Source of the DNA: Maratus speciosus | Lineage: Eukaryota; Arthropoda; Arachnida; Araneae; Salticidae | DNA length: 64,000 bases | Direction: 5' to 3' | Assembly (NCBI GenBank): GCA_963932465.1 | Contig: OZ010798.1 | Span: forward strand, 17,468,981-17,532,980 | Notes under the pieces: generated by a model | Told to the model about the DNA's origin: nothing | Database searches by the model: none | What the model saw: only the letters and a program-made list of their open reading frames with translations | Made by a program: the position numbers and the translations under genes | Shown here: in pieces, positions 35,620 through 45,721 of the stretch | How the letters are laid out: each line of letters begins with the position of its first letter | How positions within the stretch are numbered: the stretch's first letter is position 1

Positions 35620-35688
35620 AAAAGCCAGCGCGTCTCTGTCTATGATTTTGCTCAGCCTTGCTTTTTCTAGCACGCTGTTCCTTTTGCA

Positions 35689-35733
35689 CTGAAGAAGAAT
35701 CTCGCTAGTAGATTCGAAACAGCTGTTTGCTGC
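35689..35733 (+). ncRNA. Hammerhead-ribozyme-like motif
   Basis: CTGAAGA (35689-35695) fits the CUGANGA core. It is followed by a 6-bp stem GAATCT/AGATTC (35697-35702 with 35710-35715), GAAA (35716-35719) and a 4-bp stem CAGC/GCTG. One extra A lies between the core and stem II, and a convincing stem I was not found. The motif may therefore be degenerate or inactive. Confidence 0.4.
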
Positions 35734-36451
35734 TTTTCATATATTATTTGCGCATTTTAAACGTTGGTTTTTCTGCTTTTTAATAGTCTTTCTTCAGTTA
35801 TAGGTGTTTGTACTCAGTTATTACTGGATGTAAAGAACTTGATATTTCATCATTCTACATTCGGTTGTCATCATTCAACAGATGAATATTTTGGAATTTC
35901 TAAAATTGAGGTTTTGGAACTAATTCATTGTTACTTTCATTCTTACAATGGGTCTCCATTTTCAAAACTGCCTCACTTGAAACAATTACATTTATTTTAT
36001 ACAATTGTACCCGATTCTTGGTTTGAGGATGACACTTCTTTCTTGAATCAGTTGAAAGTGGGAGGCACATGTACTGAAGCCAGGATTTTTCAAGCAATAC
36101 AGAATCATGGTCATAATCTGAAAGAACTATATTTATGTTCATGTTTTCTACCAGACCATGATTTAACTTTTACTGATTCAGTATTTCCTCACTTAAAGAC
36201 AATCTGCCTCAGTTATTCTCGTGTGACATGTGAGGGTGTTGTTTCCCTCATCCAGTCATGTCCATCTTTGGAGAATGTCTATGTTGACGAAGATGTGGCT
36301 GAATCTTTTGCAGCACATCCTTTTGTTGTTGCCAACAGATGCAAGTCAGGAATTGTCAAAGTCATTGATCCGGTACATGAGCATAATGTAGATTATTCAC
36401 ATAATTAATTGAATATTATTTTAATACATCATCTGTTAAATTGTATTTTTA

Positions 36452-36457
36452 AATAAA
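36452..36457 (+). terminator. Polyadenylation signal AATAAA
   Basis: A canonical AATAAA lies 44 bases after the F-box/LRR stop codon, with a T/GT-rich stretch downstream (36478-36500). Confidence 0.65.
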
Positions 36458-36558
36458 TTTCTAATTAATGTGCGTTCATCTGTTTTATTTTGTTAAAAGT
36501 TATAAATTCTGAAACTGTTTTAGATATGCTTGTTGACAAAAAAAAGTTATGAAACTAA

Positions 36559-36780
36559 TTATTTTTTATTATCAGCACTCTGGGATTCTGAATATTTAAT
36601 AGAATATGTTCCAAATAGTTCCACAACACATTTTCTTTTAATACCTATATTAAGCGTTATAAATGGTTGATAACCAGTGGGATTTTTGCGATTGCCAGGA
36701 CTTGCAATCAGTTTATAATACACACCTGCACAATATTTCATGAAATTGGTTGTGTTTTTATATGTGCAAAAATATTTCAT
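36559..36780 (-). CDS. Possible short minus-strand coding segment, unrecognised
   Basis: A 73-residue frame converges on the F-box gene. Its composition is more protein-like than most frames here (CAGVYYKLIASPGNRK, ELFGTYSIKY), and it stays open a few codons upstream of the Met. A minus-strand AATAAA lies at 36483-36488. I recognise no family, and a chance frame is equally possible. Confidence 0.2.
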   Translation of the reverse strand: MKYFCTYKNTTNFMKYCAGVYYKLIASPGNRKNPTGYQPFITLNIGIKRKCVVELFGTYSIKYSESQSADNKK

Positions 36781-37829
36781 TTTTAATATTTTGAATAAGA
36801 ATATCGGAAAACCTTATGCATGAGTGATACAAATGATTAAATGTAAAATATGTTAAAAATTTAGATTCCCATCATTTGCTTGAGTGAGTGAAGTCTTATT
36901 CATAATAATTTTGCACATATGTTTCTCTTCCTGCTTATCTCCATTCAGAATTTCATGTAATTAAAAGACCTAAATAAATAAGAAGGATTTATCAATCTTA
37001 TGCATATGAGGTTTAAGTTATATTGCTTTATAGAATTTCACATGTAACATCAAACTTCTAAAAACATAAAACAAGCCTTATTCAAGTATTTAAGAATGTT
37101 GATATTTTTTTTTTCTTAGCCCTCACTCAAGAGCAAATTTATTCAAATTCCTACATGCAAAAATATTTAAGACAGTCATACTCCATTTCAAATGATTCAA
37201 ATCTGTTTTTTAATACAATTTTAGTGTACATTTCATAAGAATCAAGTTTACTCTGATAACTAACTCTGTTACTGACTTGTCTAGAATTTCACTTTTTAAA
37301 ATACCAAATGTGACTTAAGTTTTAAAAGGTAGATGAATAATTTTAGTAAAGGCAAAGTACTGTCTGATTTTTTGAACTTTTAAATTATCTTATATTTTCA
37401 TGCATTTGTTTACCAAAAGATAATTTAAGAGCTTAGATAATAAAGGTTGTAAGTGACACAATCATCATTTTGAGGAAATCAACTGTAGAGTTCCAAATAT
37501 CTATTTCTGTATATGCCTTCTTTATCAATTAAAATCTCCGAGTATTCAGTTTTTGATTATTTTCAATCATGTGATTAACTGGGTTTTTTTCTGTTACCTA
37601 CCACCTTTATTATCTGAGCTCTTCCATTGTTCATTTATTAACCTTTACATGGGGGGTTGGACACCATAAGTTCGAGAATACATGTTAAGTCGGACAGATG
37701 CTGTTGAGACCCTGTGTAAAGGTTAAAAAATGCAAAATCTAAAATTGAGAACAGCCTTAATGATAATCAAATGTTACATTACTTTTTTAGGTGTGTTTGT
37801 AACTATGTAAATATGTATCACCCACATAT
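36781..37829. other. AT-rich stretch with no recognised gene
   Basis: No bounded element, conserved exon or RNA gene was seen. Confidence 0.5.
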
Positions 37830-38220
37830 TGTTTGTCTGTCCGTATATAACAGTGCAAAAATTACCCAACAGAATGGTTTGAAATTTAATATATTTCTAT
37901 AAAGAATTTTGTCAAATCATTTTTAATTTTATGAAAATCGAATGGAAACTTAAGAACATAATAAAAGTTTTCTTCATTCTATTTAATCCCATCATATGTA
38001 ATTAATTCAAAGCTATGATAGGGCATGATTCTAGATTTGCCATGGTGATTACGTCATATTTAAGATGAGTCATGTTATTTTCTTATTACTTAATTTAATA
38101 TATATAATCATAATACATTTTTCATAACAGTGCAACAGCTATTGCACCAAGATCTGAATATTTATAAAACTAGTTATAGTATAAATGCACACATTTCACG
38201 TACAATTTCCGACTTGTTTA
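37830..38220 (+). repeat. Dispersed ~400-bp repeat, copy 2 (inverted relative to copy 1)
   Basis: It aligns with the reverse complement of 19020-19440. It begins near GTTTGTCTGTCCGTATATAA and ends near CACGTACAATTTCCGACTTG. The divergence looks moderate (tens of percent). The two copies are 18.4 kb apart in opposite orientation. Confidence 0.75.
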
Positions 38221-39312
38221 ACCTCCAATTTGACTGTTTTGTTTCGAGCGCTGTTATAGTACAGTCCGACAGTGGCATAAGAGATTATCTTTGGTAATCC
38301 ATAGAGATGGCAGTCGATTCGAGTAAAATTATTTCCCGGTAACCTTTCATCTCTGATGTTCATCATATTAGTGTATTTGTGATTTTAGATTTGTAAAATA
38401 AAATGACTGAATGTTTATAACTGTATTTAGTACTCATCCAGTATTTTACTGTGTAATTCTTAATAATAGGACTGAACTCGTGCTTTTTCATGAAGTATAG
38501 ATTAATTTCTGAAAAAAAAAATCTAGATATTTTTTATATCACTGGTAATCACAATATTTTAACCAAATATTTTTATGTATTAAGCTTTTTTTGTTATTAA
38601 GAATGGTTAAACCTGAAATAAAACTTTTTTTCTATTTTGATGTGGATTCATAGGGTACCTTTATAAGGAAACTTTCCTTGAATAATTCAAGGAAAATGTA
38701 TCTCATCTTTACTATGCATATTTAATTATATATTATTAATTAATTACTGTATCTTTACTTTCAATAATTTAATCATTTTTTAAATTATCTTTTTATATTT
38801 ATCTTTTTATAATTTTAGTTTTTACTTTAATTAATTATTTTAATATTTTACTATATTTCATATATTCATTATAATTTTGATTGCATTATTACATTCAAAT
38901 TACTGTTTAAAAAAAAATAAAAGAAATGACGAGAAGTCCACAAAATTTAAAAGCCGCACAACCTCTGGTCCCAAACTGTGCGGTTTTGAGGGAGCCTACT
39001 GTTACCATTCCAATCAAAGGAAATTTTGAATAGAATCTGCAATAGAAAGACCTTTTTACGTATATTCAGTACAACTCTGTTATTACGAGAAGCAAGGGAA
39101 CTATAAAACTCCTTGTATTAAGAGTCATTCATAATAACCACGAAGATAATAAATATCTTAAAACACATGATACATAAATTAATAAACACTATTAATTACT
39201 CTAGTTATCTCACTGCTAAAACTAACAATATAATAAAATTTCATGAAAAAACTGGACTAACATTGCAATAGTGACTACAGTTTCCCAGCTATTGATTTCA
39301 CACAACCTATTC
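38221..39312. other. AT-rich stretch with a Tigger-type end fragment
   Basis: At 38950-39005, GCCGCACAACCTCTGGTCCC followed by AAACTGTGCGGTTTTGAGGG and CCTACTGTTA resembles the right end of the 52720-53782 Tigger element (TCTGGTCCCAAGCTGTGCGG). No left end was found. The rest is unremarkable. Confidence 0.5.
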
Positions 39313-39320
39313 ATTTCAAC

Positions 39321-39498
39321 CAAGGCTGCGAAGTCGGTGGGAAAAATGAACGACTCCGACTCCGGGCATTTTAACAGGTCCGACAACGACTCTTTCGCTA
39401 AAAATGGGCCCGACTCCAACAATGCAGCCCTGCTTGTAAAATAGACGATTCCAACTCTTTTGCTCAAAAATGGACCTGACTCCGACTCCGCAGCCCTG
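39321..39498. mobile_element. hAT MITE with perfect 8-bp TSD (GGCTGCGGAGTCGGAGTC type)
   Basis: The left end is CAAGGCTGCGAAGTCGG. The right end, reversed, is CAGGGCTGCGGAGTCGGAGT. ATTTCAAC flanks both sides (39313-39320 and 39499-39506). The body is built from CGACTCCGACTCC-type repeats. At 178 bp it is too short for a transposase. Confidence 0.92.
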
Positions 39499-39506
39499 AT
39501 TTCAAC

Positions 39507-40171
39507 ACTGCATTAAGGGAAATGAAAAGTCTGTTAAAATAGACCACAGACCAGAGTCCAGATTTAAACAAAGAAACAGATAAGGGTTTTTCACTATGCT
39601 CCTTCTTTTCTTTCCTTCCTATGACTCAGTTGTAAATGTTACAAAAAGCATTATTTGAAGTGGTCTTCTTTCTTTCTTTCAGTCTTTCAAGATCCCAGGA
39701 CACCCTTTGAAATTTTCTTGGGTGGGAGGTATTTTTTTAAAGGGCTTCTTTAAATTTTGTCTGTTAAAACGATAAATTACAACATTCAGTTCTAACAGAC
39801 ATTTACCATGTCGAAATCGTTAAGAGAGAACACTGTTCGATAAGAGAAGGGTTCCTTTCATATATCTACAGCACTTTTTACCGAAAATCACGTTGAAAGG
39901 AACAGATGTTTTGCTTATATTAGACATAATGGAGTTCGTAAAAAGTATGAAAATCTGAAAATAATTTAAATGATGAACCTTTGCAAATTGTTCGTTTTAA
40001 ACGTTTACTAGTTTTAGCCATATTCTTATTGAGCATGTTCGACTCTGTGTATAAATATATCATATGAACAAAAGATTAAAAATTGGCATTTTGAATGGGT
40101 TTTTTTTAAACTTTTTACTAGACCACAGCCTTTTTTTTTTTTTTTTTTTTTTAGGGAAAAAGAATCTTTTG
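39507..40171. other. AT-rich spacer
   Basis: It contains a T-run (about 40131-40152). No gene or element is recognised. Confidence 0.5.
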
Positions 40172-40545
40172 AAATTTTGCTTTTATGTAATCTCTCTAGA
40201 ATTTAACCCATTCAAAAAATTAAAAACATAGAGCAAAAGCTTAAGTAAAGTTCAAAAGTGAACGAACTCAGAGGAATTAATTCCCTAAAATGAAAAAAAA
40301 ATTGTCTCAAGTGTGTCCCAGCCCCATAAAATAAAACAAAACTTTGACATGTAAGAATACTTGCTTTTATTTTTTGCTTTTATGCAATTTCTCTAGAATT
40401 TAACCCATTCAAGAAATTGAAACTGCAGAACAAAAGTAAACAAACTCGAAAGAATTAATTCCCAAAAATAAAAAAAAATTCAAATGTGCCCCAGCCGCAT
40501 AAAATAAAACAAAACTTAAGCAAATGCATGTAAGAATATGTCAGT
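40172..40545. repeat. ~197-bp tandem duplication
   Basis: TCTCTAGAATTTAACCCATT recurs 197 bases apart (from 40193 and 40390). It is followed in both copies by GAATTAATTCCC and CATAAAATAAAACAAAACTT. Several indels separate the copies. Confidence 0.8.
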
Positions 40546-40694
40546 TTAGTAATTTTTTATACTTTCTTTATTATTTTAATTTTCCATACCAATGCATTAA
40601 ATTTGTGGCTGAGTACAAAAATTGTTCAATATTAACAATCTTTAAAAATTTGTTAAACCTTAAAGCTTCTCTTAAAGCTCGTGAAAGCAAGATT

Positions 40695-40790
40695 TTTTTA
40701 TAGTTTAGATTCGAGTGTAGGAAACATGGCCTACTTTCTAACGGTAAAAAATGTATTTTAATAATTATATTGGGTAACAAGTTTCATTAT
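40695..40790 (+). repeat. Direct repeat flanking the array block, left copy
   Basis: TCGAGTGTAGGAAACATGGC, CTACTTTCTAACGGT and TATTTTAATAATTAT recur with few changes at 43337-43412. The two copies lie either side of the nested monomer arrays (41.04-42.75 kb). Confidence 0.7.
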
Positions 40791-41039
40791 TATTTTCATC
40801 CACTAATTCATAGAATAGAAATTTCAAGGTTTATAGGGATACTTTAAATACTTAAATTTTAAGGAGACAATTTTTGAAAACACACGTCGTTGGCAACTGA
40901 CGTCTATATGGTTCATACGCTTTGGAAAAATTAGAAAAAGGGCTGAAAAAAAGTATTCATTTTTTAGAAATGGAAAGTGCTGGGAAAAAAGTATTCATTT
41001 TCATAGACTGGAAAATGCTGGAAATTTTCCAAAAATGTA

Positions 41040-41853
41040 ATAATAGTCCTTGAATTTAAAAATAGCGGATGCGGAAAAAAATCGCAAATTTCGTCAATTT
41101 CTTACGGAAAAATCTCACAAATTTCCAGGGGTGATTCTGTTCCGAATTTTCCGAAAATTTAAGACATTCGGTTCCGAAAATTAAAAAAAAAAATTGGTCA
41201 CCAGTACGAAAATTCCAACATAAAAAATACCGCGAATTCTGACAAATGATCGCCGAAGAATATCAAATTCGACAATCATTCGCATACAAAATCGACAATT
41301 TCGAAAAAGGATCGCTGAAATAACGGAAATTTCGTCAAAGGATCGCGAAAAAACATATTTCATCAAAGGCTTATGATAAAAACGCTAATTTCGCCAAAAG
41401 ATCGTGGAAAACGTGAATTTTGTCAAAGGATAGCAGAAATAACGCGGATTTCTTTAAAGGATCTCAAAAAACGCAACTTTTGTCGAATACAGCGAAACAA
41501 CGCAAATTTCGACAAACGATCACGGGGAAAAATTAATTTAGTCAAACGATCGCGGAGAACGCAAATTTCTGTCAAAGAATCGCGAAAAAAACGCAAATTA
41601 TGCCAAACGATCGCAAAAAAACGCGAATTTCGTCAAATAATCCCGGAAAGAACGTGAATTTCGTCCGAGGATCACTGAAAAATCGTGATTTCGTCAAAGA
41701 ATCGCGAAAAAAAAACAAATTTCGTCGAAAGATTTTGGAGACAAATTTCGTCAAAGGGCCGTGAAAAAAAGAGCACAACTAGTGCTGGGACGAGATCCCC
41801 CCCCCCCTGCCCTCTCTGCTGCAACCTTTCAGAAAATTTGCTGTACATTTCAG

Positions 41854-41901
<48 letters not shown>

Positions 41902-42365
41902 TAATTAGAATCAGTTTTTTTTATTTTTGTCACGTATGGAATCAAAAATCCGTCCCAATACAGAAATAATATTTAGTCAAGAAATTTGCTGCAGGAAGAA
42001 AATATTTTTGTCAATCGCTTGCAAAAAATAATCCACGGTTATTTTCCGCAACCGAGGTTTTTATCTGTCGCAAAAATGAATCGTGCATTTCGTCTATTGC
42101 TAAAGGGAAAAAATCGCAAATTCCGTGAATTACATAAGGAAAAAATAGCAAATTTCGTTACTCAGTCTTTGAAAATAAATGCAAATTTTGTAAATTGATC
42201 GAGGAAAAATATCGCGAAATTCGTCAATCGGTCATTGATAAAATTTACGAATTTCTTCAATCTTACGAGGGAAAAAAATCGCAATTTTTTCAAATTTGTC
42301 GCGGAAAAAAATGGGCTTCTTCAATCGATTTCAGAATAAAATCGTGAATTGAACCTGTTGTTCAC

Positions 42366-42401
<36 letters not shown>

Positions 42402-42745
42402 ACAAATTTCGTCAATTATGCAGAAAAATCACGAATTTCTTCTATCTGTCGTTAAAAAAAAATGAAATTTTATTAATCCGTTGGGGAAAAATACTGCAAA
42501 ATTCGTCCATTGTTCATCGATAAAAATGCAAATTTCGTAAATTCATCGAAAAAATCGCGAATTTTGTTAGTTTGACAGGGATTTCCCATATTTGCCTCTT
42601 CCCCTCCGTCTGAAAAAATAACCCTCCTCTAATATCGTCAATCGGTCATTGTAAAAAAATTGTAAAATTTTTAATCGATTGCATAAAAATATATCGAAAT
42701 GTATCAATCGGTCGTTCATAAAAATCGCGAATCTTGTCAATAAAA
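41040..42745 (-). repeat. Variant monomer array (AATTTCGTCAATCGGTCG type) interrupted by copy E
   Basis: Units such as AAAAATCGCAAATTTCGTCA (41079-41098) and AATTCGTCAATCGGTCATTG (about 42215) are cousins of the ~31-bp monomer, with CAATCGGTCG in place of CAAAGGATCG. They occupy 41040-41125 and 41985-42745. The satellite-bearing hAT-like copy E sits between the two parts. An A-run of about 34 lies at 42367-42400. Confidence 0.75.
41126..41919 (-). mobile_element. Satellite-bearing hAT-like element, copy E (minus orientation)
   Basis: Its 3' end lies at the left, CAGGGGTGATTCTGTTCCGA, followed by ATTTTCCGAAAATTTAAGAC. This is the reverse of the 3' segment in copies C and D. A monomer array in reverse orientation (about 41200-41770) follows, then a C-run and CTGCAACCTTTCAGAAAATT. 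The far end has a T40-type run and a decayed AGAATCA end near 41908-41919. The order of parts is identical to copies A and D. Confidence 0.75.
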
Positions 42746-43336
42746 ACTTCCCAGAATTATATCTATTCCAAATTTTTCGCTGTGTAACTGATAACAACAT
42801 TTTTATTCGTTTTTTAAAATCATTTTTTAAAGTAAATTATCTAACCTTTATTTCAAATATTTTTTTATGGATAAGTGCAAATGCTGTAAGGTTTGGGGAT
42901 TCAGTGAACATGTATTAAAAATAATGAAAAGTATAAACTTGTATAAAATTGTGAACAACTTATTAAATGCTAATATTTGACTCCTGATAGGTGTTCAGAA
43001 TTCCTAAAATTTAACTAGTTTACTCCTGACTTTTAGTGTTGTAGTGATACCATATCTTTTATTTTTTCGCACTTAAAGAAGAAAAATCAAGCTCTGTTTC
43101 GTAACTTTTTATTACATATGGAATTTTTTTCCATGGTACCTCACTAAGTTAAAATATATTATTTTTCAAAAATTCTCCAAGAATACGATGTCTTGAAAAT
43201 GCCTTTTATAAAAATTAAAAGATCTGATAAGACTTCTTTGAAATAGATAATCAATTTTGTGACTATTGTGCGCCATCTCTACGCCCTTTTTATGCACGTA
43301 TCTAAAGAGACCTTGAAAAGGGCTTGAATTTTCTTT
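42746..43336. other. AT-rich spacer
   Basis: No gene or bounded element was seen. Confidence 0.5.
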
Positions 43337-43412
43337 GTTCTCGAGTGTATGAAACAAAGGCTACTTTCTAACGGTTAAAACTGTATTTTAATAATTATGT
43401 TGAGTAATAAGT
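43337..43412 (+). repeat. Direct repeat flanking the array block, right copy
   Basis: It matches 40712-40790 (CGAGTGTATGAAACAAAGGC, TACTTTCTAACGGTTAAAA, TATTTTAATAATTAT). Confidence 0.7.
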
Positions 43413-43463
43413 CATCATGCAAGTTATCCACAATTAAGAAGTTCCAGTGAAGTGGCCCCTTAA

Positions 43464-43706
43464 CCTTCTTGCTGCGTAATTTTTAAAAATTAAAATAGGT
43501 TCAAAAATTGTGCATTTATTTTATTACATATTTCAAATCTATATATTTTAGAGTTAAAATACATAAAAATATAATTGTAAAAGATTGTAAAATTTCTTTT
43601 TTTAATATAGAATTAGATCATAAAAAAAATCACGTAAATCGTGTGTTGTGCAAATTTTGCTACTCTTACGTTGCCCGTAGAAATCAAGGGATGCGCAGCG
43701 AGAGGG
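43464..43706. mobile_element. piggyBac-type MITE with TTAA duplication (copy 2)
   Basis: TTAA flanks both sides (43460-43463 and 43707-43710). The ends are CCTTCTTGCTGCGTA and, reversed, CCCTCTCGCTGCGCA. The body is shared with copy 1 (GGTTCAAAAATTG, TTTGCTACTCTTACGTTG, CCCGTAGAAATC). At 243 bp it has no coding capacity. Confidence 0.88.
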
Positions 43707-43710
43707 TTAA

Positions 43711-44595
43711 AAAATATTGTATTTTTTTTATTCTGCCCTATTTGTTTCTTAGTAATGATAAATAATCATATAAACCCTATGCATGAAGTTTCTTCACTCC
43801 CTTCCCCATCAACAAAAGGGAATATTTTTTCACAAGGGAAGGCAGATAACGAAAGGTAAAACAAAAATTATTGTTTTATAAGCTAGTCTCATGCCTGATT
43901 TACAAGACATTTAGAGATGATGCAATGTCAGCCCGAATTCGGGATGTGCGTTCTTTTTCAAGGGAAAAAACGTTCTATTTGTAAAAATGGAGTGTAGTCT
44001 AAGTTTCTAAAAGAATATTCTGTCTGATTCAGAAGCTTTTGAATGAGTAGTCTTTGTAACACAAAGAAGCCGTAGGATGATATTTGTTGCCTATCCTTGC
44101 TCTCTGTTTGGCATCTTTTTCGGTAATTACTGAAAAATACTTATCTTCCATAGTTAGAAAAGACAAAAATATTACTGAAAAATTAATAATAATAAAAATA
44201 CAAATAACCATATAAAATGCTTTACACATATTTATTTATTTTGTTATCAGAAAACTGTAATTAATTTTGTTTAATTACAAAATATAAAAAACACACAAAA
44301 AAATGAAGAGAAAAGGTCAGAAAAATGTGGAGTTAAACTATTTCATTGAGAACATAATATATATCAAACTACACGCCAATGACAATAAAATTCTAAAAAA
44401 CACAAAATCTGATTTTTATAAATTCTTAAAACAACATAAAAAATATGTAATTGAAATAAAAAAATGTAAAACAAAAGATCAATAAATGAATAAGTAGAAC
44501 AATTTTTGTTTCGGTGTTTAAAGAAATTTTTTCTTTGAGAAAATCCACATTAAAAGTAACTTTTTCAATATATTGATAACAAAAAATTATGAAAT
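43711..44595. other. AT-rich stretch with no recognised gene
   Basis: Short lysine/asparagine-rich frames (for example 44303-44485) reflect base composition. No splice-supported exon is evident. Confidence 0.45.
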
Positions 44596-45174
44596 TTGTT
44601 ATACACTTTAATACTTTTATATATTTATGCAATTATTACAGGGATTAGAATGAACAAACTACAAAAGAGAAACATTTTTGATTCATTGATCCACCATCTT
44701 TTAAATAATGAGGACTTTATGCTTTACAAAAAATTTCGGTTTTCAAAAATTAATAAAATAAATCCATCACCTACAGGTTTCAATAAGCATTCAGGGAGTC
44801 GATTCTGGTGTGATTGGACTTCTGAAACTGGACTGCCAAAGCGACTACTTGTAATACTAGTGGAGCTGAAAACCATTTTTACCTTTCAAGGTGGACTTTT
44901 CCTTTATTTACTTTCATTGGAAATTTACGAAGTCCTGAGAAGAAGCCGAGGTCGCAGTAAAAGAGCTTCGGATGGGATACGTTTTACTTATAGTCCTTGT
45001 TTAATGTGTAAGAATAAAAATAAAGCAAATTCTTTAAATCACAAAATGATATTTTCCTACATATTCACACATTCCTACATTCACAAATGTTTTAAATTTT
45101 CTGTAACTCAGAGAACTGTGACTTCTGTTTTCTTAACGGTAGAAAAATTGCTATTTACTTACAGTTTTAATTAA
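44596..45174 (+). CDS. Unrecognised open frame, about 192 residues
   Basis: An acceptor-like CAATTATTACAG precedes GGATTAGAATGAAC (about 44641). The frame could therefore be an exon starting there rather than at the upstream ATG. The middle part (HSGSRFWCDWTSETGLPKRL, LRRSRGRSKRASDG) is less AT-driven than its surroundings, but I recognise no domain. The last ~9 codons run into the arm of the 45147-45721 palindrome, so the natural end is probably lost. A transposon or host exon remnant are both possible. Confidence 0.25.
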   Translation: MLYTLILLYIYAIITGIRMNKLQKRNIFDSLIHHLLNNEDFMLYKKFRFSKINKINPSPTGFNKHSGSRFWCDWTSETGLPKRLLVILVELKTIFTFQGGLFLYLLSLEIYEVLRRSRGRSKRASDGIRFTYSPCLMCKNKNKANSLNHKMIFSYIFTHSYIHKCFKFSVTQRTVTSVFLTVEKLLFTYSFN

Positions 45175-45721
45175 TGTATATACAGTAGAATATCTTTATA
45201 ACGCAAACCTAAAAACGCAAGATTGTGCGTTATATAGAATTTTGCGTTATATGGATCACATCATTAAATTCATCTTGTAAACATAGCCAAATGTGCCTGA
45301 AACACATCAAAATACATTAGAATATCTTCATACTGCATTTCTTGTTACCAAGAGTTATCCAAATTATAAATTTTTGCATAATATAGGTCAGATATTGTTA
45401 AATTTACTTTATAAACATGATCCAAATATAACTAACACAACCATCACTTATATTAGACGTTTTCAAAAATGTTTATTGTAATAATAGCATTTGTTTTCAG
45501 TAAAAAGGTCTTAAATTAGAAGATAAAGTTGAACTAATGTATCCAATTTAGTCCTCTAGAGAGTAGCAATATTTTACAATGTGAAAGTGCAAGTACTTTT
45601 TAACTGCAAAAATCATTGTTTACATCTGAGAAGTTGTGCGTTATATGGAGAATTGCGTTATAAAGATCTTCTACTGTATATATATATATATATTAATTAA
45701 AACTGTAAGTAAATAGTAATT
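45147..45721. repeat. Long AT-rich palindrome split by a MITE
   Basis: The left arm, ATTGCTATTTACTTACAGTT followed by TTAATTAATGTATA, is repeated in inverse at the right (45690-45721) with only a TA-tract length difference and about one mismatch. Without the inner element the arms would form a ~70-bp near-perfect palindrome with a TA-rich centre. Confidence 0.8.
45183..45676. mobile_element. pogo/mariner-type MITE with TA duplication, nested in the palindrome
   Basis: The left end is TA|CAGTAGAATATCTTTATAAC and the right end, reversed, TA|CAGTAGAAGATCTTTATAAC. Both are followed by GCAA and GTGCGTTATAT-type blocks. The 494-bp interior has no transposase. Confidence 0.88.

Larger units (their letters stand above)
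35303..35784. mobile_element. Insertion in the F-box exon, possible Penelope-like fragment
   Basis: AGTCTTTCTTCA is present on both sides (35291-35302 and 35785-35796), a 12-bp target duplication. A 33-bp perfect inverted repeat lies at 35336-35368 and 35752-35784. Thirty-three unrelated bases sit between the left duplication and the left arm. The interior has a TATA-like GGGTATAAAAGCC (35607-35619) and a hammerhead-like motif near the right end. Long and variable target duplications, asymmetric tails and hammerhead motifs are described for Penelope-like retroelements. That assignment is inference, since no reverse transcriptase or GIY-YIG sequence is present. A MITE is the alternative. Confidence 0.75.
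35022..36408 (+). pseudogene. F-box/leucine-rich-repeat protein, 3' exon (disrupted)
   Basis: The exon opens after a good acceptor and encodes VCRRWNVLTDNPVLW, the second half of an F-box. F-box proteins bind SKP1 and recruit substrates to SCF ubiquitin ligases. Leucine-rich-repeat-like segments follow, such as LEELILIDSEIS, LKQLHLFYT, LKELYLCSC, FPHLKTICLS and CPSLENVYV, the presumptive substrate-binding part. The frame is broken twice. A 7-A run (35068-35074) causes a one-base shift straight after the F-box, and a 482-bp insertion (35303-35784) with a duplicated dodecamer introduces a stop. Downstream of the insertion the frame is open for about 203 residues to the stop at 36406-36408. Everything else looks conserved, so the damage is recent or one break is an assembly error. 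With the insertion excised the two halves join in phase at NSLSS-VIGV. The name is family level only. Confidence 0.8.

Noticed and set aside
41373..41657. Basic open frame in the reverse-oriented array
   Set aside because: It arises for the same reason as in array C: a stop-poor satellite strand rather than a gene.
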